64,000 bases of DNA from Chryseobacterium sp. W4I1 (GTDB lineage: Bacteria > Bacteroidota > Bacteroidia > Flavobacteriales > Weeksellaceae), in the NCBI RefSeq assembly GCF_030816115.1, contig NZ_JAUSXQ010000001.1:2170001-2234000 (forward strand), written 5' to 3'. Below the pieces are notes generated by a model. It was not told the origin of the DNA. It did not search any database and saw only the letters and a list, made by a program, of their open reading frames with translations. Positions 36,957 to 46,539 of this stretch are shown piece by piece (within the stretch, counting starts at the first letter, position 1; every line of letters begins with the position of its first letter). The position numbers and the translations under genes were made by a program.

Positions 36957-37610
36957 CTAATGATTGGTACTTCCTAACATGGGCACAAATTTATAGGCTC
37001 CAAATTCTTCTTTCTCAAACTCTGTGGGAGAAGCTTTGGTAAACCGGTATAAGATCTGTTCATCAGTAGGTCCTAATGGAATGACCATTTTTCCACCAAT
37101 ATTAAGCTGTTTCAGTAATTCTGTTGGTAAAACCGAGGCTCCGCAGGTGACAATGATCTTGTCAAAGGGTGCAAAAGTAGGAAGTCCTGCAAAACCGTCC
37201 CCAAAACTCTGGAATTTCGGATTTAAATGCAGCTCACGGAATTTTTTCTTTGAAAAATCAAAAAGGTCTTTTTGCCTTTCCACTGTATAAACCAGGGCTT
37301 TCATAGCCAGCAGAACGGCAGTCTGATATCCGCATCCTGTTCCGATCTCCAGAACTTTCTCGCCAGGCTTTACCTGCAACAGCTCGGACTGCTCCGCTAC
37401 TGTAGAGGGATGGGAAATAGTCTGGTGTGACAAAATGGGAAATGCCCGGTCTTCATAGGCAAAATCCTCAAAAATACTTTCAATAAAAAGATGTCTCGGA
37501 ACTTCACTCATTGCCGAAAGTACATTTTCATCTGAGATCCCGATCTTATGTCTTAGATATTCGACCAAGATTTTTCTTTTTCCTTTATGTACAAACGAAT
37601 CATGCATCAT
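36957..37610 (-). CDS. pcm: Protein-L-isoaspartate O-methyltransferase
   Basis: A 217-residue SAM-dependent methyltransferase that repairs damaged isoaspartyl residues. Motif I is LEIGTGCGYQTAVL, preceded by the family signature ISHPSTVAEQSELL. I start it at the ATG at 37610 because the extra 41 codons back to 37733 have no family resemblance and overlap a likely promoter region. It is convergent with the FabI-like gene and divergent from the oxidoreductase gene at 37747. Confidence 0.93.
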   Translation of the reverse strand: MMHDSFVHKGKRKILVEYLRHKIGISDENVLSAMSEVPRHLFIESIFEDFAYEDRAFPILSHQTISHPSTVAEQSELLQVKPGEKVLEIGTGCGYQTAVLLAMKALVYTVERQKDLFDFSKKKFRELHLNPKFQSFGDGFAGLPTFAPFDKIIVTCGASVLPTELLKQLNIGGKMVIPLGPTDEQILYRFTKASPTEFEKEEFGAYKFVPMLGSTNH

Positions 37611-37746
37611 TAGTAAGATAGTAGTTATTAGGTTACGGGTAGTAGTTTCTACAAAAGTAAAAAAACTATCAATACTTATCAACCTAAATACGACAACGTA
37701 TTTCCTAATACCTAAAATTCTTATCTTTACCAAAATTAAAAAATCT

Positions 37747-38709
37747 ATGTTAAAAGCAGGTTTGGTAGGTGCCGGACATCTGGGAAAGATTCACTTAAGA
37801 CTTCTTAACCAGTCAGATAAGTACGAGCTGGTAGGTTTCCACGATAAAGATATTGAAAACGGAAAAAAAATAGAAGCTGAATTCGGATATAAATACTTTG
37901 AAAATTTTGATGATCTTCTTGATCAGATTGATATGCTGGATATTGTAACCCCTACAGTCTATCATTATGATTATGCCCTAAAAGCCATCGAAAAAAAGCT
38001 TCATTTTTTTATTGAAAAACCGGTAACTCAAACGCTTGAACAGGCAGAAGAAATTCTTCATAAATGCCAGGAAAACGGTATTAAGGCGCAGGTAGGACAT
38101 GTAGAAAGATACAATCCTGCTTTTATTGCTACTAAAGAATACATTCAAAACCCGATGTTTATTGAGATCCACAGGCTGGCAGAATTCAATCCGAGAGGAA
38201 CTGATGTTTCTGTGGTATTGGATTTAATGATCCATGATCTTGATATTTTATTGAGCATGGCGAAATCGAAGGTTAAAAATATTCATGCAAGCGGTGTATG
38301 CGTAGTCAGCAAAACCCCGGATATTGCCAATGCAAGAATAGAGTTTGAAAATGGCTGTGTAGCAAATCTTACTACTTCCAGAATTTCAATGAAAGCGATG
38401 AGAAAGAGCCGCTTCTTCCAGAAAGATGCTTACATTTCTGTAGATTTCCTTGAGAAAAAAGCAGAAGTGATCCGGATGAAAGATGCACCGGAGCATCCTA
38501 CTCCTTTTGATATGATTATTGAAAATGCTGATGGAGAAAAAAATCAAATCTTATTTGAATACCCTGATATTCAACCAAATAACGCCATATTAGACGAATT
38601 AAATTCTTTTGCAGATGCTATCACTGACGGTAAAAATGTAGAGGTTTCCCTGGCAGACGGAACAGAAGCTTTGAAGGTGGCACTGGAAATCGTAAAACTG
38701 ATTTCTTAA
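37747..38709 (+). CDS. Gfo/Idh/MocA family oxidoreductase
   Basis: A 320-residue NAD(P)-dependent dehydrogenase with the N-terminal Rossmann domain (GLVGAGHLGKIHLRLL, about 5-20), the EKPVT motif near 97, and the C-terminal GFO/IDH substrate domain including GHVERYNPA near 118 and LMIHDLDILL near 163. Family members act on sugars, sugar acids or bilin-type compounds; this short form without signal is cytoplasmic. Substrate unknown. A terminator follows at 38733. Confidence 0.88.
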   Translation: MLKAGLVGAGHLGKIHLRLLNQSDKYELVGFHDKDIENGKKIEAEFGYKYFENFDDLLDQIDMLDIVTPTVYHYDYALKAIEKKLHFFIEKPVTQTLEQAEEILHKCQENGIKAQVGHVERYNPAFIATKEYIQNPMFIEIHRLAEFNPRGTDVSVVLDLMIHDLDILLSMAKSKVKNIHASGVCVVSKTPDIANARIEFENGCVANLTTSRISMKAMRKSRFFQKDAYISVDFLEKKAEVIRMKDAPEHPTPFDMIIENADGEKNQILFEYPDIQPNNAILDELNSFADAITDGKNVEVSLADGTEALKVALEIVKLIS

Positions 38710-38732
38710 AAAACTTCAATATATAATATCCC

Positions 38733-38764
38733 AGGCTGTCGTTGAATAAATGACAGCCTTTTTA
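38733..38764 (+). terminator. Terminator
   Basis: AGGCTGTC / GACAGCCT stem with a loop of about 11 bases, then TTTTTA, behind the Gfo/Idh/MocA gene. Confidence 0.75.
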
Positions 38765-38916
38765 TTTTAACTTGAGTTTTAATGTTTGATTATTTTGAAA
38801 TTCATTGAAAATAATCTGTTTTCATTATATCATTTTAATCTTTGTTCTGAATTTTTAAATATATTTGTCTTTCTCAAAACAATTATTCTATAGTCTCTCC
38901 AATAATTTAAATCTAT

Positions 38917-40647
38917 ATGAAAAGAGCCATCCTACTATCCGCTTTATTATTGTCTCAATTTGGGACATCACAATTATTAAAAACTGACGGTCAGAAAATA
39001 ATTAATGACAAAGGTGAAAACATTCAGCTTCGGGGTCTTGGTCTCGGCGGATGGATGCTTCAGGAAGGTTATATGCTGAAAACGGCTGATTTTGCAGGTC
39101 CTCAGTATAAGATCAAGGAAAAGATTTCCGAATTAATTGGTGAAGACGGAATGAAGGAATTCTATAAAGCTTATCTTAAAAACGGCATTACCAAGCAGGA
39201 TATCGATTTTCTCGCTAAATCAGGATTCAATTCTATAAGGCTGCCTATGCATTATGATCTGTATACTCTTCCCATTGAAAAAGAACCGGTAAAAGGGCAA
39301 AATACATGGCTGGAAGAAGGCTTTAAAATGACGGATGACCTGCTGAAATGGTGTGCTGCCAATAAAATATATCTGATTCTGGATCTTCACGCAGCACCGG
39401 GAGGACAGGGAAATGATGTCAATATTTCAGACAATGACAAAACAAAACCTTCACTTTGGGAAAGCAATGAAAACCAGAAAAAAACGATTGCGCTATGGAA
39501 AAAGCTTGCGGAACGATATAAGGATGAACCATGGATTGGCGGCTACGACCTGATTAACGAACCTAATATTAATTTCACCGGAAAAAATCCGAATGGAACT
39601 GATGAAATGTCTAATGCCCCACTCTGGAAACTTCAGAAAGAGATTACAGATGCCATCCGGGAAACAGATAAAAAGCACATTATATTTATTGAAGGAAACG
39701 GCTGGGGAAACAACTACAACGGACTGATCCCGCTTTGGGATAACAATATGGCATTCAGCTTCCATAAATACTGGAATTATAATAATGATGAAACAATCCA
39801 GTCTATTCTTGATCTCAGAAAGAAGCATAATATCCCAATTTGGCTAGGGGAAACCGGAGAAAACTCGAATGTATGGTTTACAGAACTGATCCAACTTCTG
39901 GACAAACATAATATTGGCTACGCGTTCTGGCCAATGAAAAAGATCGATAATATTGCAGGAATCACTAATGTAAAGATTACTCCTGAATATGAAAAACTTC
40001 TGAATTATTGGAAAAACGGCGGTGAAAAACCATCTAAAGATTTTGCCACAAAAGTATTGATGCAGATTGCAGAAAACTATAAATTCAACAATGTTGAGAT
40101 CAAGAATGATGTTATTGATGCCATGTTCAGGCAGGTAACGGATGATTCCACAAAACCATTCAGAAAACACATGGCTCCGGGAAGAATGTTTGCTTCAGAG
40201 TACGATTTGGGAAGAATGGGTTCGGCTTATCTGGATCATGATTTTGTCAATCTTTGGGTAAGCGACCCCAAAAAAAGATCTGAATGGAATTCCGGACAGC
40301 AGATGAGGAATGACGGTGTGGATATTTACCTCTGTGATGACAGTATCTCCAATCACTATTATGTAGGAAAAACGGAAAAGGGAGAATGGCTTCAATATAC
40401 GATTAATGTAAAATCTGAGAAAAGCTATACATTCAGTATCCGATATTCAGGCAGCAATGACACCAATATTAAGCTTGAAGATGCTTCAGGAAAACAGCTG
40501 GCCAATGTTTCACTACCTTCTACGGAAGGAGAACAAAACTGGAAAACAGTATCCGTTAAAAATGTCCCGTTCAAGAAAGGGACAAATAAAATCAGACTCC
40601 GCTTTGAAGGCAACGGTCCGAACCTGAATTATTTTGAAATACAATAA
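38917..40647 (+). CDS. GH5 family glycoside hydrolase with C-terminal carbohydrate-binding module
   Basis: A 576-residue exported enzyme. A signal peptide (about 1-18) precedes a GH5 barrel: RGLGLGGWMLQEGY, SGFNSIRLPMHYD, acid/base E215 in DLINEPN and nucleophile E312 in WLGETGENSN. The GLGGW start is typical of exo-beta-1,3-glucanase-like cellulase-family enzymes. The C-terminal part (about 455-576) is a CBM6/35-like beta sandwich (GEWLQYTINVKSEKSYTFSIRYS). It presumably cleaves beta-glucans outside the cell. No type IX sorting domain is seen. Confidence 0.88.
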   Translation: MKRAILLSALLLSQFGTSQLLKTDGQKIINDKGENIQLRGLGLGGWMLQEGYMLKTADFAGPQYKIKEKISELIGEDGMKEFYKAYLKNGITKQDIDFLAKSGFNSIRLPMHYDLYTLPIEKEPVKGQNTWLEEGFKMTDDLLKWCAANKIYLILDLHAAPGGQGNDVNISDNDKTKPSLWESNENQKKTIALWKKLAERYKDEPWIGGYDLINEPNINFTGKNPNGTDEMSNAPLWKLQKEITDAIRETDKKHIIFIEGNGWGNNYNGLIPLWDNNMAFSFHKYWNYNNDETIQSILDLRKKHNIPIWLGETGENSNVWFTELIQLLDKHNIGYAFWPMKKIDNIAGITNVKITPEYEKLLNYWKNGGEKPSKDFATKVLMQIAENYKFNNVEIKNDVIDAMFRQVTDDSTKPFRKHMAPGRMFASEYDLGRMGSAYLDHDFVNLWVSDPKKRSEWNSGQQMRNDGVDIYLCDDSISNHYYVGKTEKGEWLQYTINVKSEKSYTFSIRYSGSNDTNIKLEDASGKQLANVSLPSTEGEQNWKTVSVKNVPFKKGTNKIRLRFEGNGPNLNYFEIQ

Positions 40648-40664
40648 TAATTATCTTAAATTGC

Positions 40665-40698
40665 AGATCCCTTTTAGTGCTTAAAAGGGATCTTCTTT
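40665..40698 (+). terminator. Terminator behind GH5 gene
   Basis: AGATCCCTTTTA, five-base loop, TAAAAGGGATCT, then TCTTTT. It lies only a few bases before the beta-lactamase start. Confidence 0.75.
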
Positions 40699-40711
40699 TA
40701 ACCTGTACATT

Positions 40712-41593
40712 ATGAAAAAAATAGGACTTTTCTTTCTTCTGATTTCATCGCTGGCAGTAGCTCAGAAATCGGCTTTGGAGCAAAAAATAAACTCTATCAC
40801 AGAAGGCAAAAAAGCAACAGTAGGAATTTCAGTTCTTGGCTTTGAGAATAATTTTAAATACAGTAAAAACGGAGACAAACAGCTTCCTACTTTAAGTGTT
40901 TTTAAGTTTCATATTGCCTGTGCAGTTTTAGATCTTGTAGACCAGAAGAAACTTTCTCTGGATCAGAAAATTTTCATTAAAAAATCTGATCTTTTGGAAG
41001 ATACATGGTCTCCGTTTCAGGAAAAACATCCTGAAGGAAATATTGAAGTTCCATTACGTGAGGTGATAGACTATACGGTAGCATTAAGTGACAATAATCT
41101 TTGTGATCTACTGTTGAAGCTTATCGGAGGAACCCAAACTGTTCAAAAATTCATGGATTCCAAGGGAGTTACCGGTTTCCAGATCAAGTATAATGAGCAG
41201 GAAATGCACACAAAAAACTGGAATGCTTTGTATGAAAATTACAGTACACCGAATTCTGCCATTCTGGTTCTAAAAAAATTCTACGACGGAAAGCTTCTTT
41301 CTAAAAGATCTACAAATTTCCTGATGGAGATCATGATCGGAACAAAAACCGGAACGAATAAAATTGTTGAACAGTTACCAAAAAATACTCCGGTTGCGCA
41401 TAAAACCGGTGCTTCAGGAAAGAATAATGATGGTCTTACGATTGCAGAAAACGATATAGGAATCATCACACTTCCAAACGGAAAACATTATGCAATTGCC
41501 GTATTTATAAGCAATTCCATGGAAACAAATGCAGTGAACTGCAGAATGGTTTCAGATATTTCCAAGGCGGTCTGGGATGATTTTAATAAGTAA
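40712..41593 (+). CDS. Class A beta-lactamase (CIA/CGA-like, subclass A2)
   Basis: A 293-residue exported serine beta-lactamase. Signal peptide about 1-18; active-site S62-x-x-K65 in LSVFKF, S126-D127-N128 (SDN loop), an ExxxN-type omega segment near 162-170 (NEQEMHTKN), and K231-T232-G233 in HKTGAS. This pattern with the spacing above is that of the Bacteroidota class A enzymes such as CIA of C. indologenes and CGA-1 of C. gleum. It hydrolyses penicillins and often cephalosporins. No regulator (AmpR/BlaR type) is adjacent, so expression is probably constitutive. Confidence 0.9.
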   Translation: MKKIGLFFLLISSLAVAQKSALEQKINSITEGKKATVGISVLGFENNFKYSKNGDKQLPTLSVFKFHIACAVLDLVDQKKLSLDQKIFIKKSDLLEDTWSPFQEKHPEGNIEVPLREVIDYTVALSDNNLCDLLLKLIGGTQTVQKFMDSKGVTGFQIKYNEQEMHTKNWNALYENYSTPNSAILVLKKFYDGKLLSKRSTNFLMEIMIGTKTGTNKIVEQLPKNTPVAHKTGASGKNNDGLTIAENDIGIITLPNGKHYAIAVFISNSMETNAVNCRMVSDISKAVWDDFNK

Positions 41594-41684
41594 AATATTA
41601 AGCTTATTTTTAACAGCTTAGGAAGTTGTAAATATCGGTTCTGATCTATTAAACAGAATAAAAGCAATTTCACTCAATATTGAT

Positions 41685-42095
41685 ATGAAAAAATTATTGT
41701 TCGCTATAAGTCTGCTCTGCTTTACTTTTCTTTTTTCACAAAAAAGCATGAGCTATGTGCGCATAAGCTATAGCAGCATGTGCTGTGGGACTCCCTCGAC
41801 CAAACCGGTCACAGATTATCTGAAAAAGTTTGAGAAAAGCAATCACCTAAAGGCTTTTGAAATCTTAAAACAGGGTGGCTTGGGAAGAGAAGGTGAATTT
41901 GATTTATACATCGGAACAGACAAATTGGGTAAAAAACAAAAAACGGCTTTCACAAAAGGTCTTCAATCTGTTGTTGCTTTACAAAACAAAACCAGAAAAC
42001 AAAACAGCGACGGCACAGTGGATTTCGATCCGTCGGTAACTGTTTATCAATCTGATTTAACGGATATTAAAAATTTAACTATTTATAAAAAATAA
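41685..42095 (+). CDS. Hypothetical exported protein
   Basis: A 136-residue protein with a signal peptide (about 1-19, KLLFAISLLCFTFLFSQ). The mature part has SSMCCGTPS near residue 30-38, then a charged domain with LGREGEFDLYIGTDKLGKKQK. Two adjacent Cys are notable. The family is not recognised. It ends seven bases before the hydroxyacyl-CoA dehydrogenase, so read-through is possible, but a functional tie is unclear. Confidence 0.65.
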   Translation: MKKLLFAISLLCFTFLFSQKSMSYVRISYSSMCCGTPSTKPVTDYLKKFEKSNHLKAFEILKQGGLGREGEFDLYIGTDKLGKKQKTAFTKGLQSVVALQNKTRKQNSDGTVDFDPSVTVYQSDLTDIKNLTIYKK

Positions 42096-42102
42096 AAGAA
42101 AA

Positions 42103-42997
42103 ATGATCAAAAACATTGTAGTTATTGGAGCGGGAACTATGGGGAACGGTATTGCGCATACTTTTGCGCAAAGCGGATTCAAAGTAAATCTGGTAGATGT
42201 ATCTCAGGATGCTCTGGACAGAGGATTGAAAACGATCACAACGAACCTTGACAGAATAATTGCAAAGGGAAACCTTACTGAAGAACAGAAAGCTGAAACT
42301 TTAGGAAATATCACCACTTTTACGGAACTTAAGGAAGCGGCAGGTAATGCAGACCTTATTGTAGAGGCAGCTACTGAAAATCTGGATCTGAAACTGAAAA
42401 TCTTCGGCCAGATGGATGACTCTGCCCCTGAACACTGTATCCTTGCCACCAATACTTCTTCTATTTCCATCACAAAGATCGCAGCAGCAACAAAAAAGAG
42501 CTGATAAAGTGATCGGAATGCACTTCATGAACCCGGTTCCTATTATGAAACTGGTAGAGATCATCAAAGGATATTCTACTTCAAGAGAAACTTTCGATGT
42601 GATCTATGAGATGAGCAAGACTTTAGGTAAGGTTCCTGTAGAGGTAAATGATTATCCTGGTTTTGTTGCCAACAGAATTCTTATGCCGATGATCAATGAG
42701 TCAATTGAAACGCTTTATAATGGAGTAGCTGGTGTAGAAGAAATTGACACCGTAATGAAGCTCGGAATGGCACATCCAATGGGGCCGCTCCAGTTGGCAG
42801 ATTTTATTGGTCTTGATGTGTGTCTAGCGATCTTAAATGTAATGTATGACGGTTTCAAAAATCCAAAATATGCTCCTAACCCGCTTCTTGTAAACATGGT
42901 AATGGCTGGAAAACTGGGCGTAAAGTCGGGGGAAGGTTTCTATGATTATTCGGAAAGTAAAAAAGCCGAAAAAGTTTCAAAAATGTTTTTGAAATAA
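42103..42997 (+). pseudogene. 3-hydroxyacyl-CoA (3-hydroxybutyryl-CoA) dehydrogenase, frameshifted
   Basis: Two overlapping frames add up to one complete enzyme. The first (42103-42504) has the Rossmann motif GAGTMGNG and VEAATENLDLK. It stops after AAATKKS. The other frame continues at once with [36 protein letters not shown] and [12 protein letters not shown] up to 42997. The break is the A6 run at 42492-42497; with five A's the frame is ACA AAA AGA GCT GAT and the protein has its normal length of about 297 residues. It interconverts 3-hydroxyacyl- and acetoacetyl-CoA. One-base insertion; sequencing error is likely. Confidence 0.85.
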
Positions 42998-43018
42998 TTT
43001 TAAGTCAATAATTTTATT

Positions 43019-43026
43019 TATCTTTG
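43019..43026 (+). promoter_or_regulatory. Candidate -7 element
   Basis: TATCTTTG fits TAnnTTTG, 25 bases before the acidic protein gene at 43051. Confidence 0.4.
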
Positions 43027-43050
43027 ATCAAAGTTAAAACATTAAAAAAA

Positions 43051-43290
43051 ATGAAATTACCAAAGTTTTTATTAGCAGACAATTCGGAATTTCCTGAAGA
43101 TTTATTCGTAGTTCATACAGAATATCCAAGATTTATCTTAAACGTTGAGGAAGAAGAAGTTGAATGGTTAGATGATTTGGAAGGAGACGATGAAGAAACT
43201 ATGGCAGATGAAGCTACAAAGGTGGTAGAAGCTGCATTCAAATGGTGCGATGAAGAGTTGGCTAAATACGACGAAGAAGAGGAAGATTAA
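43051..43290 (+). CDS. Small acidic protein
   Basis: A 79-residue cytoplasmic protein from ATG at 43051; the in-frame TTG at 43024 overlaps the likely promoter and is not preferred. It has an ordered-looking N-terminal half (KLPKFLLADNSEFPEDLFVVHTEYPRF-like) and a Glu/Asp-rich end (EEEEVEWLDDLEGDDEE, YDEEEED). Small proteins of this sort are conserved in flavobacteria but of unknown role, to my knowledge. A terminator follows directly. Confidence 0.7.
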   Translation: MKLPKFLLADNSEFPEDLFVVHTEYPRFILNVEEEEVEWLDDLEGDDEETMADEATKVVEAAFKWCDEELAKYDEEEED

Positions 43291-43311
43291 TTAATAACAA
43301 TCTAAACATAA

Positions 43312-43338
43312 AAAAGGAACTCAATTTGAGTTCCTTTT
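43312..43338. terminator. Bidirectional terminator
   Basis: AAAAGGAACTCA, ATT, TGAGTTCCTTTT between convergent genes. Confidence 0.85.
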
Positions 43339-43343
43339 ATTTT

Positions 43344-43754
43344 TTATTCTGCTTTATTGAATTTCAACAGTAGAAGATTGTCTTTGTACAATTCCAGGGT
43401 TGTTCCGGAGATTACATATTTGTTAGCTTTACCTACCATATCCATAAAGTTCTGCTCAACACTCATATTACTGCACATCATTCTGGTAGATCCCAGCTGT
43501 CCTGCAGAGAAGTCACCTGTAGAAGGGTCTACTTTAGCTGTTCCAAAATAATTGTTGCATCCTGCATTACCATTGATTTTTTCGCCTTCAATATTCAGGG
43601 TAGGAATCTTACCTTTCACGTTATCCGCCAATGTCCATTTTGTATTAGCCAATGAAGGCTGTGCCTTTCCTACTTTAGAAGCAGAAGCACTGGACATTGT
43701 TCCGCACGAAGCGAGAACCGCTGCCGCACATATACTTAAAAAAAGATTTTTCAT
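43344..43754 (-). CDS. META domain lipoprotein
   Basis: A 136-residue lipoprotein (lipobox LASCGTM, Cys about 17) with one META/HslJ-like domain: NTKWTLADN near 40, NGNAGCNNYFG near 63-73 and MMCSNMSVEQNFM near 93-104. The two Cys pairs of this branch are conserved. HslJ-like proteins are envelope stress or heat-related in Enterobacteria; the role here is unknown. Confidence 0.88.
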   Translation of the reverse strand: MKNLFLSICAAAVLASCGTMSSASASKVGKAQPSLANTKWTLADNVKGKIPTLNIEGEKINGNAGCNNYFGTAKVDPSTGDFSAGQLGSTRMMCSNMSVEQNFMDMVGKANKYVISGTTLELYKDNLLLLKFNKAE

Positions 43755-44136
43755 TTTTTTCTTTTTGAATTACTCAAATTTAAGGAAATTATATTATTTA
43801 AACGGTTCGTAAAGGATTTTATTACTTTCGAAAACTCTATTTTAGAATTATTTTTTTAAAGATCAATGGGTTAATGTCTTCGCATTGACTTTGTTTACTT
43901 CTTGAATCAGGTTTTTATTTTTTGGCTATTTGGGTAATCTAACACGGGCTAAAGCCCGTTTTTATTGAATGGTTATCTGAAGAGGATTGAATTTCTTTTT
44001 TCTCTCGCAGATCCGGCTGATTGAGCAAATTTATGCTTGAAAATGTATACTATAAGATTATGTAGAATTTAACTGGCAATGATTACAAAACAAAAAAACG
44101 GGCTGAAGCCCGTTTTAATGATATATTTTATGTGAA
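43755..44136. other. Intergenic region with paired ACGGGCT hairpins
   Basis: No gene. Two near-identical short hairpins stand about 150 bases apart: ACGGGCT-AA-AGCCCGT at 43944-43959 and AACGGGCT-GA-AGCCCGTT at about 44097-44114. Each is palindromic, so it looks like a REP-type pair; the second also serves as terminator of pheT. Confidence 0.6.
44097..44114 (-). terminator. Terminator behind pheT
   Basis: AACGGGCT / AGCCCGTT stem flanked by A and T runs, 23 bases after the pheT stop. Confidence 0.65.
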
Positions 44137-46539
44137 TTAAGATCTTAATTCTGCATTGTATTCTTTCTGGAATGTTTTAATCAGGGAATCCATTACTTCA
44201 GAAATTTCTTTTTCTTCCAATGTTTTCTCTTCATTCAGTAGTTCAAAACTCATTGCGTAAGACTTCTTACCTTCCGGAAGATTTTTCCCTTCATATACAT
44301 CGAATAAGTTAATATTCTTGATGAAAGGCGATTTGTTCTTTTTCGCAGTCTGATACAGATCCTGATAGTTTACATTTTTATCGATCAGCAAGGCAAGATC
44401 TCTCCTGATCTTGTTAAATTTAGGAATATCTTTAAACTTCAATACGTTTTTAGAACGTAATTCCTGAGCCATTTCAAGCTCGATCTCTGCGTAGAAACAT
44501 TCCTGGTCAATATCAAAATCTTTTAGTAATACAGGGGCTACTTTTCCAATTCTTACTAAAGTTTTTCCGCCAGCTTCATATGCTAAAGAGTCAGAAAATC
44601 TCTCATCAGTTAAGGCTACTTCTGTGTAATTAACACCAATTCTTTCCAACAGAACCTTCACATAGGCTTTAAGATTATAAAAGCTTACAGCAGATTTCGG
44701 CTGCAGCCAGTTTTCAGCAACATCTCTTCCTGTAACAAGAAGGGCAAGCTGCTTTCTTTCTTCGTATTTCTCTTTTTTGTGGTAGATTTTTCCGAATTCA
44801 AAGAATTTAATATCCTGATTTTTTCTGTTGATGTTGTAAACTGCATTCTGCAAAAGACCTTCCAATAGAGATTTTCTCATAAAAGCAAGATCCCCGCTCA
44901 ATGGATTCAATAGTTTTACAGCATCGGTTTCATCTTTTACAGAGGTCAGCGAGTTATTCATGACTTCGTTGAATCCAATGCCCTGAAGTGTTCTTGCCCA
45001 GTTGTTTTCAAGTTCGTCCTGGTCGTTGGCACTCAATTTTACCGGTGTAAATGAGATTTTCTGTGGTGCATCGATCTTGTTGTATCCGTAAATTCTTAAA
45101 ATCTCTTCAATAACATCAATTTCTCTTGTTACATCCGCTCTGTAAGCTGGTACAGAAATTTCAAGTCCGTTCTGGATCTCATTTAAGACCTGAATTTCCA
45201 AAGCTTTTAAGATCTCTTTTACTTTTTCTCTGTGGATTTTTGTTCCCAGAATCTGTTCAATTCTTGAAAATCTGATGATCACATAATTGTCTTCGATTTT
45301 CTTCGGATATTCTTCCAAAAGATCTCCTACCAATTTTCCTCCGGCAATCTCCTGAATCAGTTTGATGGCATGGGTAATGGCTGTTCTGGTAATATTAGGG
45401 TCTACTCCTCTTTCAAATCTGAAAGAAGCATCTGTATTTAAACCATGGAATTTAGCTCCTTTTCTTACCGCTACCGGATTGAAATAGGCACTTTCCAAGA
45501 ATATGGTCTTTGTCTCATCAGAAACTCCTGAATTGGCGCCACCAAAAACTCCGGCAATACACATTGGATTGTCTTTTCCGTCTTTGATCATAACCTCGGA
45601 ACCGTTCAACGTTCTTTCAACACCATCAAGTGTTGTAAACTTGGTTCCTGTTTTTACAGTTCCTACTTTTACTTTGCTGTCAGCAATCTTGTCTGCATCA
45701 AATGCGTGAAGAGGCTGTCCGTAACCGTGAAGGATATAGTTGGTAATATCTACAATATTATTGATGGGGTTTAAACCAATTGCTTTTAATCTGTCTTTCA
45801 ACCAGGCAGGAGATTCAGCTATTTTCACTTCTTCGATCACTGCTCCGATGTATCTTGGACACAGTTCAGCATCTTCTACTTCAAGAGTAAAATTGTGTGA
45901 ACCTTCATTGTTTAATGTTTCAGAAGAAACTTTCTCAAACATTGATTTCTGCTGGTTGGTCGAAAGGAAAGCATGAAGATCCCTTGCCACTCCGTAATGG
46001 GACATGGCATCTGTTCTGTTCGGCGTTAATCCGATCTCCAAAACTTCATCATTGGTCAGTTCAAAATAGTCTGCAAAGTTTTTTCCCACTTCATATTTTG
46101 TCTCATCCAGAACCATAATTCCACCGTGATCATCACTAAGGCCAAGTTCATCTTCCGCACATATCATTCCCTGGGAGACCTCGCTTCTGATCTTAGCTTC
46201 TTTGATTTCAAAAAAGTTTCCTGTTTTATCGTAGATCTTAGTTCCAACAACCGCAACAGGAACAGTCTGTCCCGCTTCCACGTTGGGAGCTCCGCAAACA
46301 ATATTTAATATTTTTCCGTTTCCTACGTCAACCGTTGTTTTCTTTAGTTTGTCTGCATTCGGATGTTTTTCGCAGGTCAATACCTTCCCTACCACAATAC
46401 CTTCCAGGCTGCCTCTTACGCTTTCAAATTTTTCTATCCCCTCCACTTCAAGACCAATATCTGTAAGGAATTCTCCGATCCTTTCTGTTTTGAGTTCCGT
46501 TTTGATAAAGTCTTTCAGCCAGTTGTTTGATATTTTCAT
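44137..46539 (-). CDS. pheT: Phenylalanine-tRNA ligase beta subunit
   Basis: An 800-residue beta chain of the (alpha-beta)2 PheRS that charges tRNA-Phe. Order: EMAP/tRNA-binding domain (about 40-150; GKVLTCEKHPNADKLKKTTVDVG), B3/B4 editing domain (about 200-390), B5 domain (about 400-475), and the C-terminal FDX-ACB anticodon-binding domain (about 700-800, ending FQKEYNAELRS). Length is normal. The alpha subunit gene (pheS) is not in the window. No signs of damage. Confidence 0.96.
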   Translation of the reverse strand: MKISNNWLKDFIKTELKTERIGEFLTDIGLEVEGIEKFESVRGSLEGIVVGKVLTCEKHPNADKLKKTTVDVGNGKILNIVCGAPNVEAGQTVPVAVVGTKIYDKTGNFFEIKEAKIRSEVSQGMICAEDELGLSDDHGGIMVLDETKYEVGKNFADYFELTNDEVLEIGLTPNRTDAMSHYGVARDLHAFLSTNQQKSMFEKVSSETLNNEGSHNFTLEVEDAELCPRYIGAVIEEVKIAESPAWLKDRLKAIGLNPINNIVDITNYILHGYGQPLHAFDADKIADSKVKVGTVKTGTKFTTLDGVERTLNGSEVMIKDGKDNPMCIAGVFGGANSGVSDETKTIFLESAYFNPVAVRKGAKFHGLNTDASFRFERGVDPNITRTAITHAIKLIQEIAGGKLVGDLLEEYPKKIEDNYVIIRFSRIEQILGTKIHREKVKEILKALEIQVLNEIQNGLEISVPAYRADVTREIDVIEEILRIYGYNKIDAPQKISFTPVKLSANDQDELENNWARTLQGIGFNEVMNNSLTSVKDETDAVKLLNPLSGDLAFMRKSLLEGLLQNAVYNINRKNQDIKFFEFGKIYHKKEKYEERKQLALLVTGRDVAENWLQPKSAVSFYNLKAYVKVLLERIGVNYTEVALTDERFSDSLAYEAGGKTLVRIGKVAPVLLKDFDIDQECFYAEIELEMAQELRSKNVLKFKDIPKFNKIRRDLALLIDKNVNYQDLYQTAKKNKSPFIKNINLFDVYEGKNLPEGKKSYAMSFELLNEEKTLEEKEISEVMDSLIKTFQKEYNAELRS

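Noticed and set aside
42480..42510. Programmed frameshift in the hydroxyacyl-CoA dehydrogenase gene
   Set aside because: No known case in this family, no clear stimulatory stem was seen after the A-run, and the same lesion type recurs in unrelated genes.
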